A DNA stretch of 13,301 nucleotides from contig CAJUEG010000071.1 in the NCBI GenBank assembly GCA_910584835.1, forward strand, positions 1 through 13,301, given 5' to 3'. Origin of the DNA: an uncultured Oscillospiraceae bacterium (GTDB lineage: Bacteria; Bacillota; Clostridia; Oscillospirales; Oscillospiraceae). This document shows, in pieces, positions 5,402-12,768 of this stretch. Below the pieces are notes generated by a model. It ran no database searches. It saw only the letters and a list, made by a program, of their open reading frames with translations, and was not told the origin of the DNA. The position numbers and the translations under genes were made by a program. Every line of letters begins with the position of its first letter. The stretch's first letter is position 1.

Positions 5402-6730
5402 ATGATACAGTTATCCGATCACTTTGATTACAAGCGCCTGCTGCGCTTTACCTTTCCGTCCATCGTCATGCTGGTATTCGCCTCCATCTACGGGGTGGTG
5501 GATGGGTTTTTCGTGTCCAATTTCGCCGGGAAGACCCCCTTCGCGGCGGTAAACTTCATCATGCCTGTGCTGATCATCCTGGGCTGCGCCGGGTTCATGT
5601 TCGGCACCGGCGGCAGCGCCCTCATCGCCAAGACCCTGGGGGAGGGGAATAAGAAGCGGGCCAACGAGGTGTTCTCCCTGCTGGTCTATGCTGCGGCCGG
5701 GAGCGGCGTGGTGCTGGCGGCGGCGGGGTTTGCGCTCATGCCCGCCATTGCCGCCGGGCTGGGGGCGCAGGGGCAGCTTTTGGAGGACAGCGTGACCTAC
5801 GGGCGGATCATCCTGCTGGCCCTGCCTTTTTACATCCTCCAGATGGAGTTCCAGTGCCTGTTCGTCACGGCGGAAAAGCCCAAGCTGGGGCTGGCCGTCA
5901 CGGTGGCGGCGGGGGTGACGAATATGGTGCTGGACGCGCTGTTTGTGGGGGCCTTCCGCTGGGGGCTGGAGGGCGCGGCGGCGGCCACCACTATCAGCCA
6001 GCTGGTGGGCGGCGCGATCCCGCTGGCCTACTTTGGCCGGGAGAATTCCAGCCTGCTGCGGCTGGGGCGCTGCCGGCTTGACGGCGGGGCGCTGCTCAAG
6101 GCCTGCACCAACGGCGCCTCCGAGCTGATGAGCAATATCTCCGCGTCGGTGGTGTCCATGCTCTATAATGCCCAGCTCATGGCCAAGGCGGGGGAGGACG
6201 GCGTGGCCGCCTACGGGGTTCTGATGTACGTGAGCATGATTTTCCAGGCCATTTTCATTGGCTACTCCGTGGGGGTGGCGCCGGTGGTGGGCTACCACTA
6301 TGGCGCCGGCGGCCGGGAGGAGCTCAAGGGCCTTTTGCGGCGCAGCGCGGTGCTCATCGGCAGCTTCTCCGTCGTGATGTGCCTGGCGGGGGAGGGGCTG
6401 GGCAGGCCGCTGGCCGTCCTCTTTGTGGGGTACGACCAGGGGCTGCTGGACATGACCGCCCACGCCTTTTCCATTTTCTCCATCTCCTTCCTGTTCTCCG
6501 GGCTGGCCATCTTCGGCTCCTCCTTTTTCACCGCCCTCAACGACGGGCTGACCTCCGCCCTGATCTCCTTTCTGCGCACCCTGGTGTTTCAATGCGCCGC
6601 GGTTGTCCTGTTCTCCTGTCTGTGGGGGCTGGACGGCATCTGGTGGTCCATCGTGGCGGCGGAGGTGATGGCGGTGGCGGTGACGCTGGCCTTTCTGGCG
6701 GGGAAGCGGAAAAAGTACGGTTATCTCTGA
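5402..6730 (+). CDS. MATE family efflux transporter
   Basis: This 442-residue polytopic membrane protein has about 12 hydrophobic helices in two related halves (about 1-225 and 230-442), the normal MATE size and fold. Recognisable stretches are YGVVDGFFVSNFAGKTPFAAVN (30-51), GTGGSALIAKTLGEGNKKRANEVFS (68-92), and in the second half YGVLMYVSMIFQAIFIGYSVG and VAPVVGYHYGAG. The closest functional comparison I can name is the MepA-like branch (multidrug export driven by Na+ or H+). It follows the MarR gene by 17 bp and has no promoter of its own. AAGAAGG lies only 2 bp from the ATG and AGGAG is 14 bp away, so translation may be coupled to marR. The substrate is unknown. No terminator is visible before the degV promoter. 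Confidence 0.94.
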   Translation: MIQLSDHFDYKRLLRFTFPSIVMLVFASIYGVVDGFFVSNFAGKTPFAAVNFIMPVLIILGCAGFMFGTGGSALIAKTLGEGNKKRANEVFSLLVYAAAGSGVVLAAAGFALMPAIAAGLGAQGQLLEDSVTYGRIILLALPFYILQMEFQCLFVTAEKPKLGLAVTVAAGVTNMVLDALFVGAFRWGLEGAAAATTISQLVGGAIPLAYFGRENSSLLRLGRCRLDGGALLKACTNGASELMSNISASVVSMLYNAQLMAKAGEDGVAAYGVLMYVSMIFQAIFIGYSVGVAPVVGYHYGAGGREELKGLLRRSAVLIGSFSVVMCLAGEGLGRPLAVLFVGYDQGLLDMTAHAFSIFSISFLFSGLAIFGSSFFTALNDGLTSALISFLRTLVFQCAAVVLFSCLWGLDGIWWSIVAAEVMAVAVTLAFLAGKRKKYGYL

Positions 6731-6746
6731 GGCGGCCGTTCTCCGC

Positions 6747-6775
6747 TTGCAATTCCAGGCGGCGTCTGGTATAAT
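6747..6775 (+). promoter_or_regulatory. SigA promoter of the degV gene
   Basis: TTGCAA (6747-6752) and TATAAT (6770-6775) are 17 bp apart, beginning 16 bp past the MATE stop codon. This gives a leader of about 60 bases before the degV start. No riboswitch fold is evident in that leader. Confidence 0.88.
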
Positions 6776-6842
6776 CGTCCCGGTTCTACCCCCTGCATTG
6801 GTTGGGAATCCGTGCAATTAACCGCAAATGGGAGGTTTTGGT

Positions 6843-7679
6843 ATGTCCATCAAAATCACCGCCACCAGCACCTGTGACCTGCCCGCCGGGCTGCTGGAGC
6901 GCTATCAGATCACTATGGTCCCCCTGTACGTCTCTTTCGGCGGGGGCACCTACCGGGACGGCGTGGACGCCGCCCCCGAGGATATCTTCCGGCACGTGGA
7001 GGGAGGCGGGCAGCTGCCCTCCACCTCCGCCGTCAACATCGCCGACTACCAGGAGCTGTTTGCCCAGCTCTCGCCCCGGTACGACAGCGTGCTCCACATC
7101 ACCATCGGCAGCGAGTTCTCCTGCTGCTACCAGAACGCCCTGGTGGCGGCGGAGGACTACCCCAACGTATATGTGGTGGACTCCCGCAACCTGACCACCG
7201 GCCAGGGATTGCTGGCCCTCAAGGCGGCGGAGGCCGCCCAGCGGGGGGACGGCATCGAGGATATTTTGAAGATGCTGGACGGCATGATCAGCCGGGTGGA
7301 CACCACCTTTGTGGTGGACAAGCTGGACTACCTGGCCAAGGGCGGCCGGTGCTCGTCGGTGGTGGCCCTGGGGGCCAACCTGCTGAAGCTGAAGCCCTGC
7401 ATCGTGCTGTCCGACGGCAGGATGACGGTGGGCAAAAAGTACCGGGGGGCCTTTGACAAGGTGCTGCCCGACTATGTGCTGGATCAGCTGTCCGGCAAGG
7501 ACGTGGACCTGGACCGGGTGATCGTCACCTATACCCGCTGCGACCCCGGCATCCCGGAGAATGTGTGCGACATGGTGCGCCAGTTCGGCTTCCGGGAGGT
7601 GATTACCGCCGTGGCGGGCTGCACCATCTCGTGCCACTGCGGCCCCAACACCCTGGGGGTCATATTCCTGCGCAGGTGA
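6843..7679 (+). CDS. DegV / FakB family fatty-acid-binding protein
   Basis: The 278-residue product has the two-domain DegV fold, which binds a fatty acid and, in FakB proteins, presents it to the kinase FakA for phosphorylation and phospholipid synthesis. Family landmarks are the opening IKITATSTCDLP, LPSTSAVNIADYQELF (57-72), HITIGSEFSCCYQNA (about 86-100), VDSRNLTTGQGLLALKA, DYLAKGGR, and the C-terminal SCHCGPNTLGVIF with the conserved ligand-site histidine. The usual GTY of the second motif is CCY here; the serine is kept. The start is set at 6843 because GGGAGG (6830-6835) lies 7 bp before it; the ATG at 6828 overlaps that site and lacks its own. The gene is monocistronic between its promoter and the terminator at 7720-7757. 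No fakA is in the window. Specific ligand preference cannot be told. Confidence 0.93.
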   Translation: MSIKITATSTCDLPAGLLERYQITMVPLYVSFGGGTYRDGVDAAPEDIFRHVEGGGQLPSTSAVNIADYQELFAQLSPRYDSVLHITIGSEFSCCYQNALVAAEDYPNVYVVDSRNLTTGQGLLALKAAEAAQRGDGIEDILKMLDGMISRVDTTFVVDKLDYLAKGGRCSSVVALGANLLKLKPCIVLSDGRMTVGKKYRGAFDKVLPDYVLDQLSGKDVDLDRVIVTYTRCDPGIPENVCDMVRQFGFREVITAVAGCTISCHCGPNTLGVIFLRR

Positions 7680-7719
7680 CGGGACGTCCGGCCCGGAGCC
7701 CTGCGGCGTCAGTTTATCG

Positions 7720-7757
7720 AAAAAGCCCGCCGCCGTGTCAACGGCAGCGGGCTTTTT
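7720..7757. terminator. Bidirectional intrinsic terminator between degV and the S41 protease gene
   Basis: AAAAAGCCCGCCGCCGT (7720-7736) pairs with ACGGCAGCGGGCTTTTT (7741-7757) with a single mismatch around a GTCA loop. It has a T-run on one side and an A-run on the other, so it works in both directions. It lies between the stop codons of two converging genes, 3 bp before the S41 stop. Confidence 0.93.
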
Positions 7758-7760
7758 GCT

Positions 7761-8939
7761 TTAGCCGGCGTTTGCGGCCAGCAGGTCAAGGGCAGCCTGG
7801 AGCTGTACGTCGTCCTCGCCGCCCAGGACTGCGCCCTCGGGGAGGGACAGCTCCGCGTCGGGGGTGAGGCCCTCGCCAATGAGGGAGTGGCCGCTGCCGG
7901 TGCAGTAGGCGGCGGTGGACAGCCCCACCCCGCCGCCATTGATGAGGGGGAAGGTGATCTGGGAGTAGCCCTTGCCGGAGGTGAGCTCCCCTGCGATGGG
8001 GGCGCCCGCGCTCTCCCGGAGCTGGGCGGCCAGCAGCTCGGCGGCGGAATAGCTGTCCTTGTTCACCAGAACCGCCATGGGCAGGTCCACGCAGCCGGCG
8101 TCCGACCGGGTCACCGACTCAAACCACCACCGGGGCTTATGGGTGAACACCGGCCCCTCGGGCAGCAGGTAGTCCAAGATCCGCTCCAGCTCCACGATGT
8201 ACCCGCCGGGATTGCCGCGCACGTCCACCACCAGGGCCTGGGCGCCCTGCTCCACCAGGGCGTCCACCTCCTGCTGGAAGCTGCCGGCGGAGCCGGAATA
8301 GAAGTTGTCCAGCTTCACATAGCCCACGTTTCCCTCCAGCATTTTCCCGCTGGCAGAGGGGCTGTGGACGGTGGCGCGGGTGCACACGGCCTCCCGGGCG
8401 GCCCCATCCGGGCCGAGCAGGGTCAGGGTGACCTTAGTGCCGGACTCCCCGCGGATGAGGTCGGAACCCTCCTCCCGGGCGTCCCCGGCGATGGACCGGC
8501 CGTCCACGGCGGTGATGACGTCGCCGGGGAGCACCCCCGCCTTGTCCGCGGGGCCGTCCCGGATCACCGACTGGACCAGAAGGCCCTCCTCCCGCTCATA
8601 GGTGACGGTGATACCCACCCCCACGTAGTTGTTGGCCCGGCGCTCGTTGGTGGCCTGGTAGCGCTCCCGGTCCAGGTAATAGGACCAGCGGTCGCCCAGG
8701 CCGTCCACAAAGGCGTCCAGACCCGCGTCCACGGCCCGGCCCAGATCGGCATCCGCCTCCACAAAGGCGAACCGGGCCAGCAGATAGGTCTGCACCAGGG
8801 CAAGGCCGCTCTTTCCCAGCAGCAGGCACCACACCCCGGCGGAAACAGCCAGGGTGAGCACCACCGTGATGAGAATCTTGACCCAGCCCGCCAGCCGCCA
8901 GCCGTGCCGTCTGCGGGTGTATACCGTTTGCTCTTCCAT
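7761..8939 (-). CDS. S41 family C-terminal processing peptidase (CtpA/CtpB-like)
   Basis: This 392-residue serine protease has one N-terminal membrane anchor (about 20-42), so the catalytic part is extracytoplasmic. An N-terminal helical region is followed by a PDZ domain (about 104-185, including VGVGITVTYE and GDVITAVDGRSI). The S41 core contains LVVDVRGNPGGY (236-247). The Ser-Lys pair appears as Ser298 in KDSYSAAE and Lys323 in LTSGKG, 25 residues apart as in other tail-specific proteases, with Glu301 beside the serine; it should be active. GGGAGG lies 9 bp before the ATG. It is the last gene of the ftsE-ftsX-M23 cluster, 108 bp after the M23 gene. Bacillus CtpB, also encoded near ftsEX, cleaves SpoIVFA during sporulation. 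Here a role in processing an envelope or sporulation protein is inference. Confidence 0.94.
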   Translation of the reverse strand: MEEQTVYTRRRHGWRLAGWVKILITVVLTLAVSAGVWCLLLGKSGLALVQTYLLARFAFVEADADLGRAVDAGLDAFVDGLGDRWSYYLDRERYQATNERRANNYVGVGITVTYEREEGLLVQSVIRDGPADKAGVLPGDVITAVDGRSIAGDAREEGSDLIRGESGTKVTLTLLGPDGAAREAVCTRATVHSPSASGKMLEGNVGYVKLDNFYSGSAGSFQQEVDALVEQGAQALVVDVRGNPGGYIVELERILDYLLPEGPVFTHKPRWWFESVTRSDAGCVDLPMAVLVNKDSYSAAELLAAQLRESAGAPIAGELTSGKGYSQITFPLINGGGVGLSTAAYCTGSGHSLIGEGLTPDAELSLPEGAVLGGEDDVQLQAALDLLAANAG

Positions 8940-8970
8940 GATTCAAAACCTCCCTGCCGAAAATAGGACA

Positions 8971-8994
8971 GGGACGCGGGTTTTCCCCGCGCCC
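8971..8994 (-). terminator. Stem-loop between M23 and S41 genes
   Basis: GGGACGCGGG (8971-8980) pairs with CCCGCGCCC (8986-8994), with one bulged A. On the minus strand it follows the M23 stop and precedes TGTCCTATTTT. It is too weak in U to be a convincing terminator. It may lower S41 expression relative to the upstream genes or mark an RNA-processing site. Confidence 0.4.
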
Positions 8995-9047
8995 CTGGGT
9001 TTATGCTTTTGGACCGGGGTCCCCCGCAGAGGGGATTTGGCCCCGCG

Positions 9048-10304
9048 TCAGCCGCCGCTGATCTTAGCCCCGCCGGGGGAGGTGAAGGTCATGCCGGGGT
9101 AGAGGCGCAGCACGTCGTTGCGCACGCCGTTCACCCGCAGCTCGAAGTGGAGGTGGTTGCCGGTGGAGCGGCCCGTGGAGCCCACGTAGCCGATGATCTG
9201 GCCCTTCTGCACGGTCTGGCCCTCCCGGACGATAGGTACCTGATTCTGATGGGCATACAGGGTGGCGTAGCCGCTGCCGTGGCTGATGATGCAGTAGTAG
9301 CCGTAGGAGGAGGCATACCTGTTTTGGTTCACCGTGGTGACCACCCCGTCCTTGGCGGCGTAGATGGGGGTGCCGCCGGGGGCGGGTATGTCGGTGCCGG
9401 TGTGGTTGTCCCGCTTGCCGGTGAAGGGATCGGCCCGGTTGCCGAAGAGAGAGGAGATCTTATACCGCCCCGGCAGAGGCCAGTACCAGTCGCCGCTGGT
9501 CATGTTCACGTTGTTCTGGGCGGCCAGGGCGGCCAGCTGGGCGGCGTATTTCGCCTCGGCGTCCTTCAGCTCCTTGTTGATCTTGGCTTCGCTGTCCGCC
9601 AGCTCCTTGGCCTCGGCGGCGTACTCGCTCTCCGAGGCGGCAATCTGGCTGAGCAGGGTCTGGGCCTGGGCGCGCTGGTCCTCCAGCTCCAGCTTTTTGT
9701 TCTCCAGCTCCTGCTGCACCTCGGCCTGGTCCGCCCGGTCCGCGGCCAGGTCATCCCGGGCGGCGCCCAGCTGGGCCTGGGTGGCGTTGAGCTGGTCGAT
9801 GATGCGGTTGGAGTAGTCCATGATGTCGGTGATGAGCATGGCGTAGTCCAGCATCTCGGAGAAGCTGGACGCCTCAAACAGGATGGACAGGTAGGATGTG
9901 CTCCCTGTCTCCTCCATCCACCGCACCTGGCGGTAGAACTCCTGGTACTGCTCCTCCTCCTGCTGCTCCAGCGCCCTGATCTCCTCCTCCTTCTGCCCGA
10001 TCTGGAGGTCGTACTGGTCCAGCAGGGCCTGGCTGGCGTTGATCTCCTCCTCGGTGAGCACCACCTGCCCCTGGATCAGCTCCACCTGCTCCTTGGCCTT
10101 GGACAGGTCGCTGCGGATGGAGGCCAGCTTCTCCTGGACCTCCTTCTTCTGGGCCTGGATGTCGCTCAGGTCGTCCTTGATGTTTTGGATGTCCTGTTTG
10201 GTGACGTCGGCGTAGGCGATGACGGCCAGGGCGGACGCCACCAGGGACAAAAGCAGCACCGCCGCCAGCACGATGACGATGATGCGCTGGGTCTTTTTTT
10301 TCAT
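9048..10304 (-). CDS. M23 (LytM) murein hydrolase with long coiled coil, FtsEX-associated
   Basis: The 418-residue protein starts with a signal sequence or anchor (7-30, possible cleavage after AYA at 32). A long Gln/Glu/Lys/Ala-rich coiled coil follows (about 35-130 and 165-265), split by a segment SYLSILFEASSFSEMLDYA typical of EnvC/PcsB-like proteins. The peptidase domain (275-405) keeps the zinc and catalytic residues: His301 and Asp305 (HTGTD), His352 (YAHQ), and His384 and His386 (HLHF). It should therefore cut peptidoglycan itself, unlike Gram-negative EnvC, whose LytM domain is degenerate. GGAGG stands 5 bp before the ATG, and the gene begins 21 bp after ftsX. By analogy with PcsB-FtsX in streptococci and CwlO-FtsEX in Bacillus, the coiled coil probably docks on FtsX and is opened by FtsE ATP hydrolysis. 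The partnership is inferred from gene order and domain pattern. Confidence 0.95.
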   Translation of the reverse strand: MKKKTQRIIVIVLAAVLLLSLVASALAVIAYADVTKQDIQNIKDDLSDIQAQKKEVQEKLASIRSDLSKAKEQVELIQGQVVLTEEEINASQALLDQYDLQIGQKEEEIRALEQQEEEQYQEFYRQVRWMEETGSTSYLSILFEASSFSEMLDYAMLITDIMDYSNRIIDQLNATQAQLGAARDDLAADRADQAEVQQELENKKLELEDQRAQAQTLLSQIAASESEYAAEAKELADSEAKINKELKDAEAKYAAQLAALAAQNNVNMTSGDWYWPLPGRYKISSLFGNRADPFTGKRDNHTGTDIPAPGGTPIYAAKDGVVTTVNQNRYASSYGYYCIISHGSGYATLYAHQNQVPIVREGQTVQKGQIIGYVGSTGRSTGNHLHFELRVNGVRNDVLRLYPGMTFTSPGGAKISGG

Positions 10305-10325
10305 AGCGGCCTCCTCATGGGCGGA

Positions 10326-11213
10326 TCAGACGTGAAGGAACTTGCGGATGGCGAAGCTGGAGCCCAGCGCGCCGATGATGGAACCGGCCAGCAGGAACAC
10401 CCGGAGCACCTGGCCCCAGATATCCCGGAAGTCCAGCAGGGTGAACAGGGCGGTGGCCCCGCTCTCCGCCAGCGCCTTGCTGACGGCGGCGTACACCCCC
10501 CACTGGAGGAAGAAGGCGGATACCGCCCCCATGAGGCCCAGGATCAGCCCCTCCACGATGAAGGGCCAGCGGATGAAGCCGTCGGTGGCGCCGCACATCT
10601 TCATGATGGCGATCTCCTCCCGGCGGGAGAAGGCGGCCAGCCTGGTGGTGTTGGAGATGATGAACAGCGACACCGCCGCCAGGATGCCGATGAGCACATA
10701 GGCCAGGGCGGTGACGGCGTTGCGCACGGTGACAAAGCCCTCGGCCACCTTGCTCTCCGCCCGGTAGTTGGCCACCCCGGGCAGGGCCCGCACCGCGTCC
10801 ACCGTCTCGGTGAACCGCTCCAGATCGGCCACGTGGACGGACAGCCGGTCCCGGATCACCCCGTCGGGCAGGCTGGCGTACAGCCCCTGGTGCTCCCGGC
10901 CCTCCAGGAACTTGGCCTTGGCCTCGTCCGCGGAGATGAAGTCCACCTGGGCCACGTTGTCCACCTGGCGCACCCGCTCCATGAGCTGCTGGATCTGCTG
11001 CTGGGAGAAGGACTCGTCCACGTAGACCAGGAACTCGTTTTCCTCCTCCAGCTGCTTGAGCTGTTTGTCCACATTGACGGCCAGCAGGGAGAAGGAGCCC
11101 ATAATGATGAGGCAGGCCACGATCATGCACACCGCGGCGAAAGACATCAGGCCGTGGGAGAAGATGCTCACAAAGCCCTCTTTGATGAAATAGCCCAAGT
11201 TGAATTTTCTCAT
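10326..11213 (-). CDS. ftsX: Cell division protein FtsX
   Basis: The 295-residue protein has the FtsX topology: one helix near the N terminus (about 23-46), an extracellular domain of about 120 residues (47-166), and three further helices (167-190, 215-243, 268-290). Family features are the N-terminal FIKEGFVSIFSHGLMSFAA, FLVYVDESFSQQQIQQL in the extracellular domain, and the cytoplasmic loop RREEIAIMKMCGATDGFIRWPF (198-219) that contacts FtsE. The start codon overlaps the ftsE stop by 4 bp (ATGA), so translation is coupled and equal amounts are expected. FtsX transmits ATP-driven movement by FtsE to an extracellular wall hydrolase, most likely the M23 protein encoded next. Confidence 0.97.
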   Translation of the reverse strand: MRKFNLGYFIKEGFVSIFSHGLMSFAAVCMIVACLIIMGSFSLLAVNVDKQLKQLEEENEFLVYVDESFSQQQIQQLMERVRQVDNVAQVDFISADEAKAKFLEGREHQGLYASLPDGVIRDRLSVHVADLERFTETVDAVRALPGVANYRAESKVAEGFVTVRNAVTALAYVLIGILAAVSLFIISNTTRLAAFSRREEIAIMKMCGATDGFIRWPFIVEGLILGLMGAVSAFFLQWGVYAAVSKALAESGATALFTLLDFRDIWGQVLRVFLLAGSIIGALGSSFAIRKFLHV

Positions 11214-11890
11214 GCTCTGTAGTAGCCTCCCTGACCGTCCCGTATCATCTCGCCGTCCTTGATGGCCACCACCCGCTTGGAAAAGCGGTTGACCAGATCC
11301 CGCTCGTGGGTGACCACCAGCATGGTGGTGCCCATGGTGTTGATCCGCTCCAGCAGGGTCATGATCTCCAAAGAGCGCCGGGGGTCCAGGTTGCCGGTGG
11401 GCTCGTCGGCGATGATCATGCTGGGGTTGTTCACCAGCGCCCTGGCGATGGCCACCCGCTGCTGCTCGCCGCCGCTCATCTCGTTGGGAAAGGCGTCCTC
11501 CTTGCCGTCCAGGCCCACCAGCTCCAGCACGTAGGGGATGCGCTTGCGCATCTCCCGGCCGCTGGCCCCCACGGTGCGCATGGCGAACTCCAGGTTGCCC
11601 TGCACCGTCTTTTTCTCAATGAGCCGGAAGTCCTGGAAAATGACGCCCAGGGTGCGCCGCATGTGGGGAATCTGCCAGCGGCGGATGTTGTTCAGGTTAT
11701 AGCCGTTGACGATGACCCGGCCGTGAGAGGCGGTGACCTCCGCGGTAAGCAGCTTGACGATGGTGGACTTGCCCGAGCCGGACGGGCCCACCAGGAATAC
11801 GAATTCCCCGTCCTCAATGCGCAGGTTGATCCCCCGCAGGGCCTTGGTGCCGTTGTCATATTCTTTATGTACGTCGATCAATCGTATCAT
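11210..11890 (-). CDS. ftsE: Cell division ATP-binding protein FtsE
   Basis: This is a complete 226-residue ABC ATPase. Walker A is GPSGSGKST (35-43), the Q-loop is in GVIFQDF (82-88), the signature is MSGGEQQR (138-145), Walker B is MIIADEP (158-164), followed by TGNLDP (165-170), and the switch histidine is His195. An early MIRLIDVHKEYDNGTKAL is typical of FtsE in Gram-positive bacteria. The start is placed at 11890 because the family begins there and GGAGA lies 9 bp upstream; the frame stays open farther upstream without protein-like sequence. It is the first gene of the cluster, with a consensus promoter 67 bp before the start. It works as a dimer under FtsX at the cytoplasmic face of the membrane. 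Confidence 0.97.
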   Translation of the reverse strand: MIRLIDVHKEYDNGTKALRGINLRIEDGEFVFLVGPSGSGKSTIVKLLTAEVTASHGRVIVNGYNLNNIRRWQIPHMRRTLGVIFQDFRLIEKKTVQGNLEFAMRTVGASGREMRKRIPYVLELVGLDGKEDAFPNEMSGGEQQRVAIARALVNNPSMIIADEPTGNLDPRRSLEIMTLLERINTMGTTMLVVTHERDLVNRFSKRVVAIKDGEMIRDGQGGYYRA

Positions 11891-11956
11891 GGGCCCGCAT
11901 CTCCATGTCATAGTCAAGGGTCTCGCCCATCTCTGCGCGGACGGAATCATCTTTAT

Positions 11957-11985
11957 ATTATATCGGTTTCCCCCAGGCATGTCAA
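11957..11985 (-). promoter_or_regulatory. Perfect SigA promoter of the ftsEX operon
   Basis: On the minus strand, TTGACA (11980-11985) and TATAAT (11957-11962) are 17 bp apart, with a -10 region lying in a short AT-rich patch. The leader to ftsE is about 60 bases. No other convincing minus-strand promoter was seen before the M23 gene, so ftsE, ftsX and M23 are probably one transcript. Confidence 0.93.
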
Positions 11986-12074
11986 CCGGCAAGGGAGGCT
12001 TTCCAAAAATACCCGGGCGGCGGGGAGGGAATGTTTGGGCCGGGGGGCGCATAGGTGTGGGTGAGGTGATGGGT

Positions 12075-12761
12075 ATGGTGGGCCGGCTGGTGCTGGCAGA
12101 GGGAAAGGGCCGCCTCCGGCTGTCGGAGGACAGGCTGGGGCCGCTCACGGCGGTGCGGGCGGCGGTATACGCGCCGGAGGGGCTGGCCCCCTGGCGGCTG
12201 CGGCGGAGGCTGGCCCGGGCGGAGCGGGCGCTGGTGCGGGCCGGGGCGGGGCGGGTGGTGCTGAGCGCGGACTTCCCCTACCGGGACCGGCTCACCCTGC
12301 TGCGCCCGGTGGACCCGCTGCCCTTTTGGCGGGGGTGCGCCGACGTGCTGGCCCTGGGGGCGCTGGAGGCGGAGGGCGTCCCACCCGCCCGGGGGCGGGT
12401 GGCCCTGTCCGCCCCCCGGCTGTGCCCCGAGCTGGAGGGGGCGGCGGAGCGGCTGTGCCCCCGGGTGCGGGGCCTGCTCATCGACGCCCCGGAGGGTGAG
12501 GACTACGCCCGGTACCTCCAGGCAAAGTTCGGCCTGCCGGTGACGCCGCCGGCGGCGGGGGCGGACGTGACGGCGGCCTTTGGCCCCGGTGGGGGCCGCT
12601 GGGGGCGGAGCGTGGAGCTGTACGAGGGCGGCTCGCTGAACGGGCTGGAGCTGGGGGCCGACGGGGTAGAGCTGCCCCCGGACTGCGCCGGACAGGTGCT
12701 GGCCCTGCTGTGGGAGCGGGGGGAGGTGGGGCGGGAGGCGCTGCGGGCGCGCCGGGCATAG
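12075..12761 (+). CDS. Unrecognised GC-rich protein (hypothetical)
   Basis: I do not recognise this 228-residue protein. It is rich in Arg, Leu, Ala, Gly and Pro, with no signal peptide or clear membrane helix, so it is probably cytoplasmic. Alternating strand- and helix-like stretches are visible: GRVVLSADFPY, DVLALGALEAEGV, RGRVALSAPRL, VRGLLIDAPEG, and YLQAKFGLPVTPP followed by ADVTAAFGPG. This is the pattern of an alpha/beta fold, possibly repeated. The start is set at 12075 because GAGGTG lies about 6 bp upstream; the ATG at 12069 overlaps that site. Codon use is almost entirely G/C in third positions, higher than in neighbouring genes, but the frame is open over its whole length and amino-acid use looks protein-like. 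It diverges from ftsE and ends 7 bp from the convergent kinase gene. No clear promoter was found. Confidence 0.72.
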   Translation: MVGRLVLAEGKGRLRLSEDRLGPLTAVRAAVYAPEGLAPWRLRRRLARAERALVRAGAGRVVLSADFPYRDRLTLLRPVDPLPFWRGCADVLALGALEAEGVPPARGRVALSAPRLCPELEGAAERLCPRVRGLLIDAPEGEDYARYLQAKFGLPVTPPAAGADVTAAFGPGGGRWGRSVELYEGGSLNGLELGADGVELPPDCAGQVLALLWERGEVGREALRARRA

Positions 12762-12768
12762 ACGGGGC

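Noticed and set aside
5411..6817. 468-codon minus-strand frame opposite the MATE gene
   Set aside because: His/Gln/Gly-rich antisense translation of a clear membrane transporter. No ribosome site or promoter supports it.
6776..6842. Riboswitch in the degV leader
   Set aside because: The leader is only about 60 bases, with weak pairing and no recognisable aptamer pattern.
9003..11222. Very long (739-codon) plus-strand open frame opposite the M23 and ftsX genes
   Set aside because: The opposite strand encodes proteins with intact catalytic and topological features. The plus-strand product is a repetitive Leu/Gly/His-rich shadow without a ribosome site.
11891..12148. 86-residue N-terminal extension of FtsE
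   Set aside because: The upstream frame is Pro/Arg/Ser-rich, spans the promoter, and the family begins at MIRLIDVHKEY with a suitable ribosome site.
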